The notes below the pieces were generated by a model. That model was not told where the DNA came from and made no database searches. It worked only from the letters and a program-made list of their open reading frames with translations. Made by a program: the position numbers and the translations under genes. Positions 1-8,850 of a stretch of DNA of 64,000 nucleotides are shown piece after piece. The stretch comes from Halobacillus hunanensis (GTDB taxonomy: Bacteria > Bacillota > Bacilli > Bacillales > Halobacillaceae). Each line of letters opens with the position of its first letter. The stretch's first letter is position 1. The stretch lies in the NCBI RefSeq assembly GCF_900166655.1, contig NZ_FVZB01000005.1, positions 749,001-813,000 on the forward strand. Direction: 5' to 3'.

Positions 1-20
1 ACTCTAACGGCTTTGTGAGA

Positions 21-911
21 CTAGGAATGATCGTGTTTTCGTTTAAGAAACGTAGAGAGGGCAGTTGCCCAGTTAAATTCGAGCTGATGGCGCATCGTGT
101 ATAACATGTCATGGAACACAGGCTGTAATCCATAAAATTCACGAACTCGTTTATATATGTGATCCTTGTTTTCATCTGTATCATAATGAGCAAGTATATC
201 TTTAGTAAAACACCCTCCGTATGTCCAATAAAAGCCTCCAAAGTCAAATGCCGGATCGGCCCACATAGCGTCAGTGAAATCGATGACCCCAGTCATAATT
301 TGTTTCTCTTGATCAATCAGCAGGTTAGAGGCTGTTAAATCCCCGTGTACGGTGGTTTTAGAATGCACAGAAGGTGACTGAATAAACTGGCTGAACGTAT
401 CGGTGATTTCTGCTCTATATAGATCACTAAAGTATGGAAAGAGCTTCTCTTCTATGGAGGAAAGAAGCTTGGCCCAGTGTGTTGTGGTCAGGGAGTCACT
501 TAACCTTTTGACCAAACTGGGCTGATGTCGTGGGAGACGATGGAGTTTTGTTAAAAAGTCAGCAATCAGCTTTGCATTTGCTGATGTGCAAACATGCGAG
601 GATTTTACACTTGCTAAAGGCTGGCCAGGAATTTTACGATAGGATACTCCTATTAATTCTTGATTTTCATTATACAATGAGGAATACTTTGGGATTTCCA
701 ACATAGGATTCGTGTTGTGGAGTGCATGCAGCAGCTCGGCCTCGAGAATTACCTTAGAAGCTACTTCAAGTGTTTTCGGGAAGCGAAATACCGTTTGTTC
801 ATTCACTATATATAGATCGTTATCCCATCCGTCAGTATTCTTTTGCAGACTGGTGATAGTTTGCCCGCTTAAATGAGACTGGATAAAGCGGCGTTGCTCT
901 CTAGTGTCCAT
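21..911 (-). CDS. Aminoglycoside-phosphotransferase-family kinase
   Basis: A 296-residue protein of the APH/choline-kinase fold, expected to transfer phosphate from ATP to a small hydroxylated compound in the cytoplasm. The Brenner-type catalytic motif VHGDLTASNLLID (about residues 190-202) and the metal-binding GVIDFTDAMWADPAFDFGG segment (about 211-229) are both intact, so it should be active. The ATG at 911 has a purine-rich site (AAAAGGGGG) just upstream. Nothing in the sequence defines the substrate: antibiotic, sugar and homoserine kinases all share this fold. It lies downstream of the symporter gene but a terminator separates the two. Confidence 0.85.
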   Translation of the reverse strand: MDTREQRRFIQSHLSGQTITSLQKNTDGWDNDLYIVNEQTVFRFPKTLEVASKVILEAELLHALHNTNPMLEIPKYSSLYNENQELIGVSYRKIPGQPLASVKSSHVCTSANAKLIADFLTKLHRLPRHQPSLVKRLSDSLTTTHWAKLLSSIEEKLFPYFSDLYRAEITDTFSQFIQSPSVHSKTTVHGDLTASNLLIDQEKQIMTGVIDFTDAMWADPAFDFGGFYWTYGGCFTKDILAHYDTDENKDHIYKRVREFYGLQPVFHDMLYTMRHQLEFNWATALSTFLKRKHDHS

Positions 912-933
912 CGTTATTTTCCCCCTTTTAAAA

Positions 934-958
934 AGAGCAGACCATTATGGTCTGCTCT
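934..958 (-). terminator. Rho-independent terminator of the symporter gene
   Basis: A near-perfect 12-bp stem (AGAGCAGACCAT / ATGGTCTGCTCT) is followed on the minus strand by a short U run. It lies 15 bases beyond the symporter stop codon and insulates the phosphotransferase gene. Confidence 0.85.
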
Positions 959-972
959 GAAGATGTGTATAT

Positions 973-2226
973 TTAGTTGCTTACGTGACTAATACCTGTT
1001 TCCACGGATTCTTCTGGAAGGCCGTGTTTCTTCTCTGTTTCCGCTACGACAACAGCACAAGCTGCATCACCTGTAATGTTGATAGCTGTACGAGTCATGT
1101 CGAGAAGTCGGTCGATACCGATAATCAGTGCAATACCTTCTACTGGAAGGCTTACCTGGTTAAGAACCATGGCCAGCATGATCAGTCCAACACCCGGAAC
1201 TCCTGCTGTTCCGATACTAGCGAGCACGGCAGTGAGAACGACCATAACTAGTTGAGTAAATCCTAGGTCTGTTCCATAAACCTGTGCAATAAAGATCGTT
1301 GCTACCCCTTGCATGATAGCCGTACCATCCATGTTTATCGTTGCGCCTAATGGCTGCACAAAGCCGCTAATCGGTTTAGGGACACCTAAGTTTTCCTGAG
1401 CCGTTTTCATAGAAACCGGCAGTGTTGAACTACTGCTTGACGTACTAAATCCTACCGTTGCTGCAGGGAAGAAGCCTTTAAAGAAACGGATCGGATTCAT
1501 TTTACCGAGTAAGGATACAGCACCACCATAGACAACAAATGCATGGATGAATAATGCGAGTATGACGACAAGCATATAGGCTGCCATCGCTTTGGCCCCA
1601 TCAAGCCCCATTTCACCGATGGCAGAAGCTAGTAACCCGAAGGCACCATATGGAGCGAATCGCATAATTAAGTTAACAAGGAACATCATAATTTCATTAC
1701 CTTGTTCAATGACTTTCGTTACACCTTCAACCTTTTTACCAAGCATTGTTAACGCAAATCCAATAAAAATGGAAAAGGCAATAATTTGCAGCATATTCCC
1801 TTCGGCCATCGCCTGAATAGGGTTAGTAGGGATTATCCCTGTGAATGTTTCGACAACGGATGGGGCCTGCTGACTTTCGTATTCGGCACCAGAAGTATCA
1901 ATTCCTGAATTTCCAGGTTCAAACAGATAAGCCAGCCCAATAGCAATGGAAATGGCGATCGTTGTAGTGACAAGGAAAAAAGCAATTGTTTTCGTTCCAA
2001 TTCGCCCTAGTTTCTTAGGGTCTCCTAATGAAGCCACTCCTAGAGTGATCGAGAAAAACACGATAGGCACGACTAACATCTTAATTAAGTTTAGAAAAAT
2101 CGTTCCTAGTGGACTGAATATATAAGCATCTAACGTATCAAATAAATCCGGTGCTAAAAAGTGTAAAACTAGACCGACGACAGCACCTAGAGCAAGTCCG
2201 ATTAAAATCTTTGCTGTTAATTTCAT
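973..2226 (-). CDS. Dicarboxylate/amino acid:cation symporter (DAACS/GltP family)
   Basis: A 417-residue membrane protein of the DAACS family, which imports glutamate, aspartate or C4-dicarboxylates with Na+ or H+. It shows the expected pattern of about eight transmembrane segments, the serine-rich re-entrant loop STSSSSSTLPVSM near residue 265, and the GATINMDGTA motif near 295 that binds cation and substrate in this family. Length is normal for the family. A cre-like site sits just upstream of the start, suggesting CcpA control. Glutamate versus dicarboxylate preference cannot be read from the sequence. Confidence 0.93.
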   Translation of the reverse strand: MKLTAKILIGLALGAVVGLVLHFLAPDLFDTLDAYIFSPLGTIFLNLIKMLVVPIVFFSITLGVASLGDPKKLGRIGTKTIAFFLVTTTIAISIAIGLAYLFEPGNSGIDTSGAEYESQQAPSVVETFTGIIPTNPIQAMAEGNMLQIIAFSIFIGFALTMLGKKVEGVTKVIEQGNEIMMFLVNLIMRFAPYGAFGLLASAIGEMGLDGAKAMAAYMLVVILALFIHAFVVYGGAVSLLGKMNPIRFFKGFFPAATVGFSTSSSSSTLPVSMKTAQENLGVPKPISGFVQPLGATINMDGTAIMQGVATIFIAQVYGTDLGFTQLVMVVLTAVLASIGTAGVPGVGLIMLAMVLNQVSLPVEGIALIIGIDRLLDMTRTAINITGDAACAVVVAETEKKHGLPEESVETGISHVSN

Positions 2227-2251
2227 ACATTTACCCCCTTAGGTATATTAT

Positions 2252-2265
2252 TGAGAGCGTTTACT
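2252..2265 (-). promoter_or_regulatory. Candidate cre (CcpA) site upstream of the symporter
   Basis: TGAGAGCGTTTACT matches the Bacillus catabolite-responsive element (TGWAANCGNTNWCA class, recalled consensus) at most positions, and it lies 26 bases before the symporter start, where a bound repressor would block transcription. Confidence 0.5.
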
Positions 2266-2388
2266 TAATCAATTATAGTGTCTCTCAGCTGGTGGTATGC
2301 GTCATGGAGTTAAGTTAATCTATTGTTTTAAAGAAGCTTATATGTCGGTGACACCTAACAGGAATAACCGTAAGCGTGTTTGCAAAGG

Positions 2389-2423
2389 CTTGGCAGCTTC
2401 TGCGGAGAGGAGAAGCTGCCAAG
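2389..2423. repeat. Perfect 12-bp inverted repeat in a long gene-free gap
   Basis: CTTGGCAGCTTC and its exact complement GAAGCTGCCAAG flank an 11-base loop. No U run follows on either strand, so it is not a typical terminator. It lies in the 570-base gap (2227-2806) between divergent genes; apart from this and the cre-like site I see only AT-rich sequence there. Confidence 0.55.
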
Positions 2424-2806
2424 TTATTATAAGGATTTATCACGGCAGGAATATTGTATAGTTGGTGGTGATCATGCTTTGTGTAAATAATAATAAAACA
2501 TCTTCAAATTAACTCACTCAGCCGCCCGGCGCAAGCTTCTAATAAAACAAGAAAACTCGCTCAAACGGCTCGACGACACTTTCCCTTAATTATAAACTAT
2601 CACAATTATGTGTTCACATAAAGACAAAAAATTTTCCAAAATCACATAACTCCTATTAAATCAGCATTTTTCGATAGATTTCCCGAAAAAACGATAGAAT
2701 TTGCCCCTTTAAATAGATAAAATTGGTTTTTTTCTGATTAATTATAGAATCGTTTGCTTGAAAGTGAGAAAATTACAGGATAGAACGGGAAGGAGATTTG
2801 GTACAT

Positions 2807-3220
2807 ATGAATAGCGACTGTCCATTTTGTCACATTGATCAAGACCCAGAGCAACAGGTTGTTTTTGAAAATGCCACCTGCTACTTTATTCAAAAGTCTT
2901 CTGAACAGGAAATTCTAGAGGGGAGCGGAGTGATTGTCCCTAAGACTCATACTCAGACCGTGTTCGATTTATCATCGGAACAGTGGAGGGATTCACAAGA
3001 ATTGCTGAAAAAAACAAAGGATTATTTGGATCGCATCTATTCTCCAGATGGATACAGTGTCGGATGGAACACCGGGGAGGTCGGCGGTCAGTCGATTCCT
3101 CATGCTCATTTGCACGTGATTCCAAGGTATAAAGATGAACCATATGCGGGTAAAGGGATCCGGTACTGGATTAAACAACCCAGTAATTCACGCCAATACA
3201 CAAAGCAGATGAGATCGTAA
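2807..3220 (+). CDS. HIT-family nucleotide-binding hydrolase
   Basis: A small histidine-triad protein (137 residues from the chosen start) that would hydrolyse or bind nucleotide conjugates such as AMP-lysine or ApnA. The active-site motif is visible as HAHLHV after QSIP, about residues 96-104. Two cysteines in the N-terminal CPFCHI motif resemble the zinc site of this family. A TTG nine bases upstream is in frame, but AAGGAG at 2790-2795 is correctly spaced only for the ATG at 2807. The C-terminus is slightly extended with a basic tail. It is monocistronic, with no neighbour to suggest a specific substrate. Confidence 0.9.
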   Translation: MNSDCPFCHIDQDPEQQVVFENATCYFIQKSSEQEILEGSGVIVPKTHTQTVFDLSSEQWRDSQELLKKTKDYLDRIYSPDGYSVGWNTGEVGGQSIPHAHLHVIPRYKDEPYAGKGIRYWIKQPSNSRQYTKQMRS

Positions 3221-3495
3221 TAAAATTTGAGCAGTCATGAAGAATGACCTTTTGAGAGAAGGACGAAAGCTTGGATGTAAAGGGGAGATTTCTACTTATA
3301 CCTCTGTTTTTGTAAGGTAGTCAAATAGCCTCATGTTCCTCGATTTTATCTTCCAATTAAGGGAGAAAGTAGTGTCTTGTCGTCTAAAGCTGATAAAAAA
3401 TCGGAAGATTATGAAATGGATTGCAAGATTCGCTTTTTTTCTACAAGTGATCTTTTGTAAAATGTAATAGTGATTTATAAAATTGGTTTTCTATA

Positions 3496-3513
3496 TGAAT
3501 GAATACTCACTCA
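3496..3513 (+). promoter_or_regulatory. FadR-like operator
   Basis: TGAATGAATACTCACTCA differs at one defined position from the B. subtilis FadR (YsiA) operator TGAATGANTANTCATTCA, as I recall it. It is about 85 bases upstream of the GNAT gene at 3600. The rest of the 380-base gap 3221-3599 shows nothing else I can name. Confidence 0.5.
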
Positions 3514-3599
3514 CAGGAAGGAATGAATAATATTCGATATTAAAACGATCTATAAATGAAGGTGGAATCAGAAAGGTTTATGTAAATTGAGGTGACAGG

Positions 3600-4040
3600 T
3601 TGAAATACAAGGTGAAGTTAGAAATGGAGCGAAACAGTAAGTTTCAGGAGTACCTTCATCATAAGATTATGGAGTACAACGAAGATTTTTCTTTGCATCA
3701 TAGTCTTGCTAGACGCCGAAGCTCAGCCCAGCCAATCAATATGATCGTAACAAATATAGACAACAGATGGGTAGGAGGAATGTCTGCGGAACTATATTCA
3801 AGCTGGCTTGAAATCATAGATTTGTGGTTTAGCAGATCATTTCGAGGAATAGGTATTGGAACAGAGTTACTTCATAAGGCAGAGTCTATGGCTAGAAAAA
3901 GAGGAGCTGAATACTCTATGTTAACCACATTCGATTTTCAAGCGAAATCTTTTTATGAAGCAAAGGGGTACAAAGTTGTTGGTGAATTAAAAGATCATCC
4001 CCCGGGGTCAAGTTTTTATACGTTGACTAAAAGTCTATAA
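3600..4040 (+). CDS. GNAT-family N-acetyltransferase
   Basis: A 146-residue single-domain GNAT protein, expected to move an acetyl group from acetyl-CoA to an amine. The acetyl-CoA-binding motif A is seen as RSFRGIGIGTELLHKAESMAR-like sequence (about residues 79-99; pyrophosphate loop RGIGIG), followed by the usual DFQAKSFYEAKGY motif B. It starts at TTG with GAGGTGACA a few bases upstream. The substrate is not predictable. A FadR-like box lies upstream, which would be unexpected for a generic GNAT. Confidence 0.85.
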   Translation: MKYKVKLEMERNSKFQEYLHHKIMEYNEDFSLHHSLARRRSSAQPINMIVTNIDNRWVGGMSAELYSSWLEIIDLWFSRSFRGIGIGTELLHKAESMARKRGAEYSMLTTFDFQAKSFYEAKGYKVVGELKDHPPGSSFYTLTKSL

Positions 4041-4088
4041 AGATGTATAAACACACCATATCTTTTTTAAACGTTGGGAGACTGGATT

Positions 4089-4544
4089 ATGGGGTATGTG
4101 GAAGATCTAAGAAGAATTGTTGGGCACCGGCCGCTCATTTTGACAGGGGCTGTTGTGATCATCGTAAATCGAGAAGGCAAAATTCTCCTTCAACAGCGGC
4201 AATTTCCTAAAGATGTATGGGGGCTGCCCGGAGGCCTGATGGAGCTCGGGGAATCTACGGAGGAGGCAGCGAAAAGAGAAGTGTTTGAAGAAACTCGGCT
4301 TCAGGTGTGTGATTTAGAGTTAATGGATATCTATTCGGGGTCCGATTTTTTTGTTGTGGCCCAAAATGGTGATGAATATTATTCGGTAACTACGGTCTAT
4401 ACAACTTCTTCCTATACAGGCTGCTTAAGGGCCGATCCTGAAGAGTCGATACAGTGTGCTTTCGCAGATCCTGTGAATTTGCCGGAAAATATGGTTAGAA
4501 ATCATCGATTCATGATTGAGGAATATGTAAAGAGGAAAACTTAA
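4089..4544 (+). CDS. NUDIX hydrolase
   Basis: A 151-residue NUDIX protein that hydrolyses a nucleoside diphosphate linked to another group. The Nudix box runs from about residue 52: GLMELGESTEEAAKREVFEE, with the catalytic REVFEE glutamates present; the usual Gly after EE-x is Arg (EETRL). A TTG at 4074 is in frame, but GGGAG at 4076-4080 is spaced only for the ATG at 4089. It is close to the preceding GNAT gene (48 bases), so co-transcription is possible. Substrate unknown. Confidence 0.88.
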   Translation: MGYVEDLRRIVGHRPLILTGAVVIIVNREGKILLQQRQFPKDVWGLPGGLMELGESTEEAAKREVFEETRLQVCDLELMDIYSGSDFFVVAQNGDEYYSVTTVYTTSSYTGCLRADPEESIQCAFADPVNLPENMVRNHRFMIEEYVKRKT

Positions 4545-4572
4545 TATGAAATCTGATTGGGTACAGCTAAAG

Positions 4573-4607
4573 AAAAGGACAAGAACTGAAAAAGTTCTTG
4601 TCCTTTT
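4573..4607. terminator. Bidirectional terminator between NUDIX and Lrp genes
   Basis: AAAAGGACAAGAACT and its complement AGTTCTTGTCCTTTT-type arm form a strong hairpin with A and T runs on both sides. It serves the converging NUDIX (+) and Lrp-type (-) genes and overlaps the Lrp stop codon. Confidence 0.88.
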
Positions 4608-5079
4608 ATAATTTTAAGCCGCTTCTGCTTTTAAATCGGCGCAGCAGTGTATGGCTTTCAACTCGCGTAATTCCTTCGAGAGCATAGAGCTCATTATTTA
4701 TAAACGACTCCAGTTCTTTGAAGTCTTTGACCAGTACATGCATGTGAAGCGTGCTTGGCCCTGTCATTTGATAGCAGCTGGCTACATAAGGGTTGTTTGC
4801 TAAATTCTCAGCTACCTCCACAAGTGAACGCGGTTCACAATCCACTTCGAAAAATGCAGAAACTTTTTTTCCTACCTTTTCACTATTCACAACCGCTGTG
4901 AATCTTTCAATCACACCATGCTCAATCAGCTGATTTACCCTCGAACGGACGGCTACGCGTGAGAGCCCGAGAGTTTTTCCTATATCGGCATAAGACTGCC
5001 GGCCATCTTCTATTAACAGTTCAAGGATACGTTTGTCTGTGTCATCAATTTTTATTTTTAACTCATCTTCCATAGACAC
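4606..5079 (-). CDS. Lrp/AsnC-family transcriptional regulator
   Basis: A 157-residue Lrp/AsnC protein: an N-terminal AsnC-type winged helix-turn-helix (about residues 10-65, IDDTDKRILELLIEDGRQSY then a recognition helix around SRVAVRSRVNQL) and a C-terminal RAM effector-binding domain (about 75-145). Such proteins bind DNA as octamers and sense amino acids. It is divergent from the peptide ABC operon, separated by 333 bases holding two direct repeats, so control of that operon is the simplest inference. Confidence 0.92.
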   Translation of the reverse strand: MSMEDELKIKIDDTDKRILELLIEDGRQSYADIGKTLGLSRVAVRSRVNQLIEHGVIERFTAVVNSEKVGKKVSAFFEVDCEPRSLVEVAENLANNPYVASCYQMTGPSTLHMHVLVKDFKELESFINNELYALEGITRVESHTLLRRFKSRSGLKL

Positions 5080-5283
5080 CCACCTAACAGGAGTAGTAAA
5101 TCATTTTAACTAGATTGGTTGTATTTTTTTCCATTATGACAACTTCACGTAAAAATCGTAGCATGAAGCACCTTTTCTTTCAAACGATATTTGAAATATG
5201 GGAAAAAATAAAAAAATCTGAATTTTTAACGAAAAAGGGTTTTAAAATTTCAAAAATTCCCTTATAATCAACAACAACATAAT

Positions 5284-5330
5284 ACGATTGTTAATTATAT
5301 TAACCTATTGATTAACGATTGTAAATTATA
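5284..5330 (+). promoter_or_regulatory. Direct repeats downstream of the ABC-operon -10; possible Lrp sites
   Basis: ACGATTGTTAATTATA (5284-5299) and ACGATTGTAAATTATA (5315-5330) agree at 15 of 16 positions and are 31 bases apart, about three helical turns, so they would face the same side of the DNA. A TATAAT at 5263-5268 suggests the transcript starts just before the first copy. AT-rich phased repeats suit an Lrp-type octamer. The remaining gap 5080-5412 is AT-rich with no gene. Confidence 0.45.
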
Positions 5331-5412
5331 AGTAGGTGATTTTATTTGAAAGTAAAATAAACTTGTTGTAATCCTTTCGAGGTAACTTTACTTAAAAAGG
5401 AGGAGGGGGAAA

Positions 5413-6354
5413 ATGGTTGGTTTAATAGTAAAACGCTTCTTACAGTTGTTACTTCTGCTCTTTGGCATTTCGTTTCTCGTTTTTATGAGCATGCACATCG
5501 CACCTGGTGATCCAGCAACGGTCATAGGCGGTCCAACGGCAACAGAATCAGATCTTGAAGCCATTCGAGAAGAATTAGGGTTGAACCGTCCGGTGCTCGT
5601 GCAATATGTCGATTACATAAGAGGTGTTGTACAAGGGGATCTGGGTTACTCATTCCAAAACAATCAATCTGTAACAGAAGCGATCATGACACGGTTCCCG
5701 CAAACGTTAAATTTGGCGGTGGCCAGTATGATTGTAGCTATATTAATTGGCGTGCCGGCAGGGATTATTTCAGCTATTAAACAGAATTCCTGGTTTGACT
5801 TTTCAAGTACTACCATAGCACTTGCTGGTATTTCCATTCCTAACTTCTGGCTAGGGGCCATGCTCATCCTGATTTTCTCTGTACAGCTGCAGTGGCTGCC
5901 TGTTGGAGGCTTGAGTGCACCTTTTTGGACAATAGAAGGGATCAAGCAGCTTATCCTTCCAGCGATAACATTGGGAACAGCCTCCGCGGCTATGATTGCA
6001 AGAATGAGTAGATCAGCCATGCTTGAAGTGATTCGTGCAGACTACATCCGAACAGCAAAAGCTAAAGGAGTGAAAGCCTGGAGTGTAATCTGGGTGCATG
6101 CCCTTAGAAATGCTATGATTCCTGTCATCACAGTGATCGGGTTGAATTTCGGATTTCTACTTGGCGGGACGATCATCACGGAACAAGTATTTGCTATTAA
6201 TGGTGTAGGCAGGTTAATGATTGATGCAATCGCTGCTCGTGACTTTCCAGTTGTGCAAGGGACCGTGTTATTAGTGGCGACACTATTCGTGGTTGTCAAT
6301 CTAATTGTAGATATTGTTTACGCCTTAATTGATCCTAGGATCAGCTACGATTAA
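5413..6354 (+). CDS. Peptide ABC transporter permease (DppB/GsiC-like)
   Basis: A 313-residue inner-membrane permease with about six transmembrane segments. The ABC-coupling EAA loop is visible near residues 205-225 (EVIRADYIRTAKAKGVKAWS). It is the first gene of an operon of two permeases, a binding lipoprotein and two ATPases, the standard arrangement for di-/oligopeptide or glutathione importers. A very strong ribosome site (AAGGAGGAGGGGG) precedes the ATG. The following gene starts 18 bases on. Confidence 0.93.
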   Translation: MVGLIVKRFLQLLLLLFGISFLVFMSMHIAPGDPATVIGGPTATESDLEAIREELGLNRPVLVQYVDYIRGVVQGDLGYSFQNNQSVTEAIMTRFPQTLNLAVASMIVAILIGVPAGIISAIKQNSWFDFSSTTIALAGISIPNFWLGAMLILIFSVQLQWLPVGGLSAPFWTIEGIKQLILPAITLGTASAAMIARMSRSAMLEVIRADYIRTAKAKGVKAWSVIWVHALRNAMIPVITVIGLNFGFLLGGTIITEQVFAINGVGRLMIDAIAARDFPVVQGTVLLVATLFVVVNLIVDIVYALIDPRISYD

Positions 6355-6372
6355 ACGGAAGGAGGTCATGTA

Positions 6373-7281
6373 ATGGCAAGTTCAGAATTAATTGGCCGCA
6401 GAGAAGTGAAAACAGAGATTAAGAAACAAAAGAAAGAACGAATGTTAGTCAAGACGACTAAACGCTTGTTGAAAAACAAATTGGCTGTTTTTGGACTTAT
6501 TATTATTGCTATCCAAGTAATTATGGCTATTTTTGCTCCTCTGTTCGCAGGATATGATCCGGTGGAACAAGATCTTCCGAACGCCCAGCTTGGCATCGGG
6601 GCTGAGGGACATTGGCTCGGTACGGATAATTATGGCAGAGATGTTTGGTCACGGCTCGTGTTCGGAGCACGAATCTCGCTTGTTGTCGGTGTGACGTCGG
6701 TATCACTCGGTTTAATCGGGGGCGTTATTCTAGGGCTGCTCTCAGGTTACTTTAAAAAACTCGACGGACCGATAATGCGTGTTGTCGATTTATTGTTTGC
6801 TTTCCCTGGTATCCTGCTCGCGATGCTCATTATTGCCATGTTAGGTACCAGCTTAGTAAACGTTGTTATTGCTATCAGTATTTGGTCAGTTCCAACGTGT
6901 GCCAGAATTGTTCGGGGCAGTGTGCTATCTGTTAAAAAACAGGAATATATCCTGGCAATGAGGTCGCTTGGGGCCAGTAATAAAAGAATATTATTTAAGC
7001 ACATTCTCCCTAACTGTATGGCACCGATTATCGTATTCGCAACGATGCGAATGGCAACAGCAATATTGTCCACTGCAGCTTTGAGCTTCTTAGGTTTAGG
7101 TGCTCAGCCTCCTACACCTGAGTGGGGAGCCATGATTGCAACGGGACAGGATTTTATGTTCACGTCCCCTCATTTAACGATTATCCCGGGAATAGCAATT
7201 ATGCTCGTTGTATTTGCGTTTAATGTGGTAGGGGATGGCTTGAGAGATGCGCTCGATCCTAATATGGAGCTTGATACTTAA
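6373..7281 (+). CDS. Peptide ABC transporter permease (DppC/GsiD-like)
   Basis: The second permease, 302 residues, with a charged cytoplasmic N-terminus (about residues 1-30), a first membrane helix near 35-57, then the OppC-type periplasmic loop and a five-helix permease domain. The EAA loop is around KKQEYILAMRSLGASNKRIL. The GGAGGTCATGTA region supplies the ribosome site for ATG 6373. It pairs with the upstream permease to form the transmembrane channel. Confidence 0.93.
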   Translation: MASSELIGRREVKTEIKKQKKERMLVKTTKRLLKNKLAVFGLIIIAIQVIMAIFAPLFAGYDPVEQDLPNAQLGIGAEGHWLGTDNYGRDVWSRLVFGARISLVVGVTSVSLGLIGGVILGLLSGYFKKLDGPIMRVVDLLFAFPGILLAMLIIAMLGTSLVNVVIAISIWSVPTCARIVRGSVLSVKKQEYILAMRSLGASNKRILFKHILPNCMAPIIVFATMRMATAILSTAALSFLGLGAQPPTPEWGAMIATGQDFMFTSPHLTIIPGIAIMLVVFAFNVVGDGLRDALDPNMELDT

Positions 7282-7298
7282 AATGGGAGGTTTTTAAT

Positions 7299-8840
7299 GT
7301 GAGGAAACAGAGTGTCCAATGGTTTGTCTTTATTTTGCTAGCGATTGTTACTTTAGCTGGGTGTAGCAGTGATGCTTCAGAGAGTGGAAGTGACAGTGGG
7401 TCAGGTGTAAGTCAGGAGCTTACTTATGCCACTACTTCAGATGTTGTAGGTCTATCACCTATTGATACAAATGATTCGGTATCTTCAGCCGTCATTGAAC
7501 AAGTGTACGAAACCTTATTTGTTAGAGACCCAGAAACTATGGAAATCAAGCCGCGTCTGGCAGAATCCTATGAAACACCTGATGACACAACCTGGGTGAT
7601 TAAATTAAAAGAAGGTATCAAGTTTCATGATGGAACACCATTTAACGCCGAGGCAGTAAAATACACATTTGATCAGTTTATGAGTGAAGAGAGAGCAGCA
7701 CCAAGAGCTTCTTTGCTTGAACCTGTTGAATCAGTGGAGGTTCGGGATGAATATACGGTTGTGATTAAGACGAAAGAGCCTTATGGTCCATTACTGGCAG
7801 CCCTGTCCCATACGAATGCATCTATAGTAAGTCCAAAGGCAGATAAAGGCGGCGACTTGAACCAAAATCCAGTAGGAACCGGACCGTTCGTTTTTGAAGA
7901 GTGGGTGCAAGGCAGCCATGTGACACTTTCTAAAAATGAAGATTATTGGCAAGGGGCCCCTCAGCTTGAGAAGGTGACGATGAAGGTAGTTCCTGAGTAC
8001 TCCACAGCAGTTTCGATGATGCAGACAGGAGAAGTTCAATTCATTGACGCGATTCCAACTGAACAACTCCCTCGTATCGAGTCACTTAAAGATGTCGAGG
8101 TACAAAAGAGAGAAGGAACACCCGTTTACTACTTAGGTTTTAATATGAATAAAGAGCCTTTTAATGACATTAATTTCAGAAAAGCTGTCTCCCACGCGAT
8201 CAATCGTGAGGCTTATGTGAAACAATTAAACGGGTTGGGAACTAAGAATGAAAGTATTATTGGTCCAAAGGTGTTTGGTTATGATAAAGGTGCATCAGAC
8301 GCCGGATACAGTTATGACCCTGAAAAGGCTAAACAAATAATTGAAGAAAATGGATTTGAAGGTCAGCAAATAACCTTGTTAGCTGCAAATCGTGAATCTT
8401 ATATGAAGATGGCTGAAATCGTTCAGGCTCAGTTATCGGAAGTAGGATTAAACGTTGAAATTGAAACAATGGAATGGGGAACGTTCCTGGATACAACAGC
8501 AGAAGGAAACTTCCAAATGACTTTCCTTGGCTGGTCTAACAGCACCGCAGATGGAAGTGAACTTCTTTATCCAAACCTGCACTCGGATAACATTGGTTCC
8601 TCTAACCGTATGGGCTATAACAACAGTGAGTTTGATAAACTTGTAGATCAGTCACGAGTAACAGTAGACCAGGAAGTAAGAAAACAAAAGTTGATGGAGG
8701 CTAATTTAATGGCAATTAAGGATGCTGTCTGGATTCCTATGCATCATGGAGTTGTCACAGCAGCTTACAACAAATCCGTTAAAGGGTTACAGATTGATCC
8801 AACAGGACAGTGGTCCCTTTATAATGTCCACATAGAGTAG
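7299..8840 (+). CDS. Peptide-type ABC substrate-binding lipoprotein (SBP family 5)
   Basis: A 513-residue extracellular solute-binding lipoprotein. The signal peptide ends in the lipobox TLAGC with Cys22 as the lipid-attachment site, followed by a Ser/Gly/Asp-rich linker. The family-5 fold covers the rest; the segment RLAESYETPDDTTWVIKLKEGIKFHDGTPF is the family signature region (about residues 85-115). It starts at GTG after GGGAGGTTTTTAAT. It would deliver peptide, or glutathione judging from the downstream gamma-glutamyltransferase, to the two permeases. Confidence 0.93.
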   Translation: MRKQSVQWFVFILLAIVTLAGCSSDASESGSDSGSGVSQELTYATTSDVVGLSPIDTNDSVSSAVIEQVYETLFVRDPETMEIKPRLAESYETPDDTTWVIKLKEGIKFHDGTPFNAEAVKYTFDQFMSEERAAPRASLLEPVESVEVRDEYTVVIKTKEPYGPLLAALSHTNASIVSPKADKGGDLNQNPVGTGPFVFEEWVQGSHVTLSKNEDYWQGAPQLEKVTMKVVPEYSTAVSMMQTGEVQFIDAIPTEQLPRIESLKDVEVQKREGTPVYYLGFNMNKEPFNDINFRKAVSHAINREAYVKQLNGLGTKNESIIGPKVFGYDKGASDAGYSYDPEKAKQIIEENGFEGQQITLLAANRESYMKMAEIVQAQLSEVGLNVEIETMEWGTFLDTTAEGNFQMTFLGWSNSTADGSELLYPNLHSDNIGSSNRMGYNNSEFDKLVDQSRVTVDQEVRKQKLMEANLMAIKDAVWIPMHHGVVTAAYNKSVKGLQIDPTGQWSLYNVHIE

Positions 8841-8850
8841 GGGTGAGACA

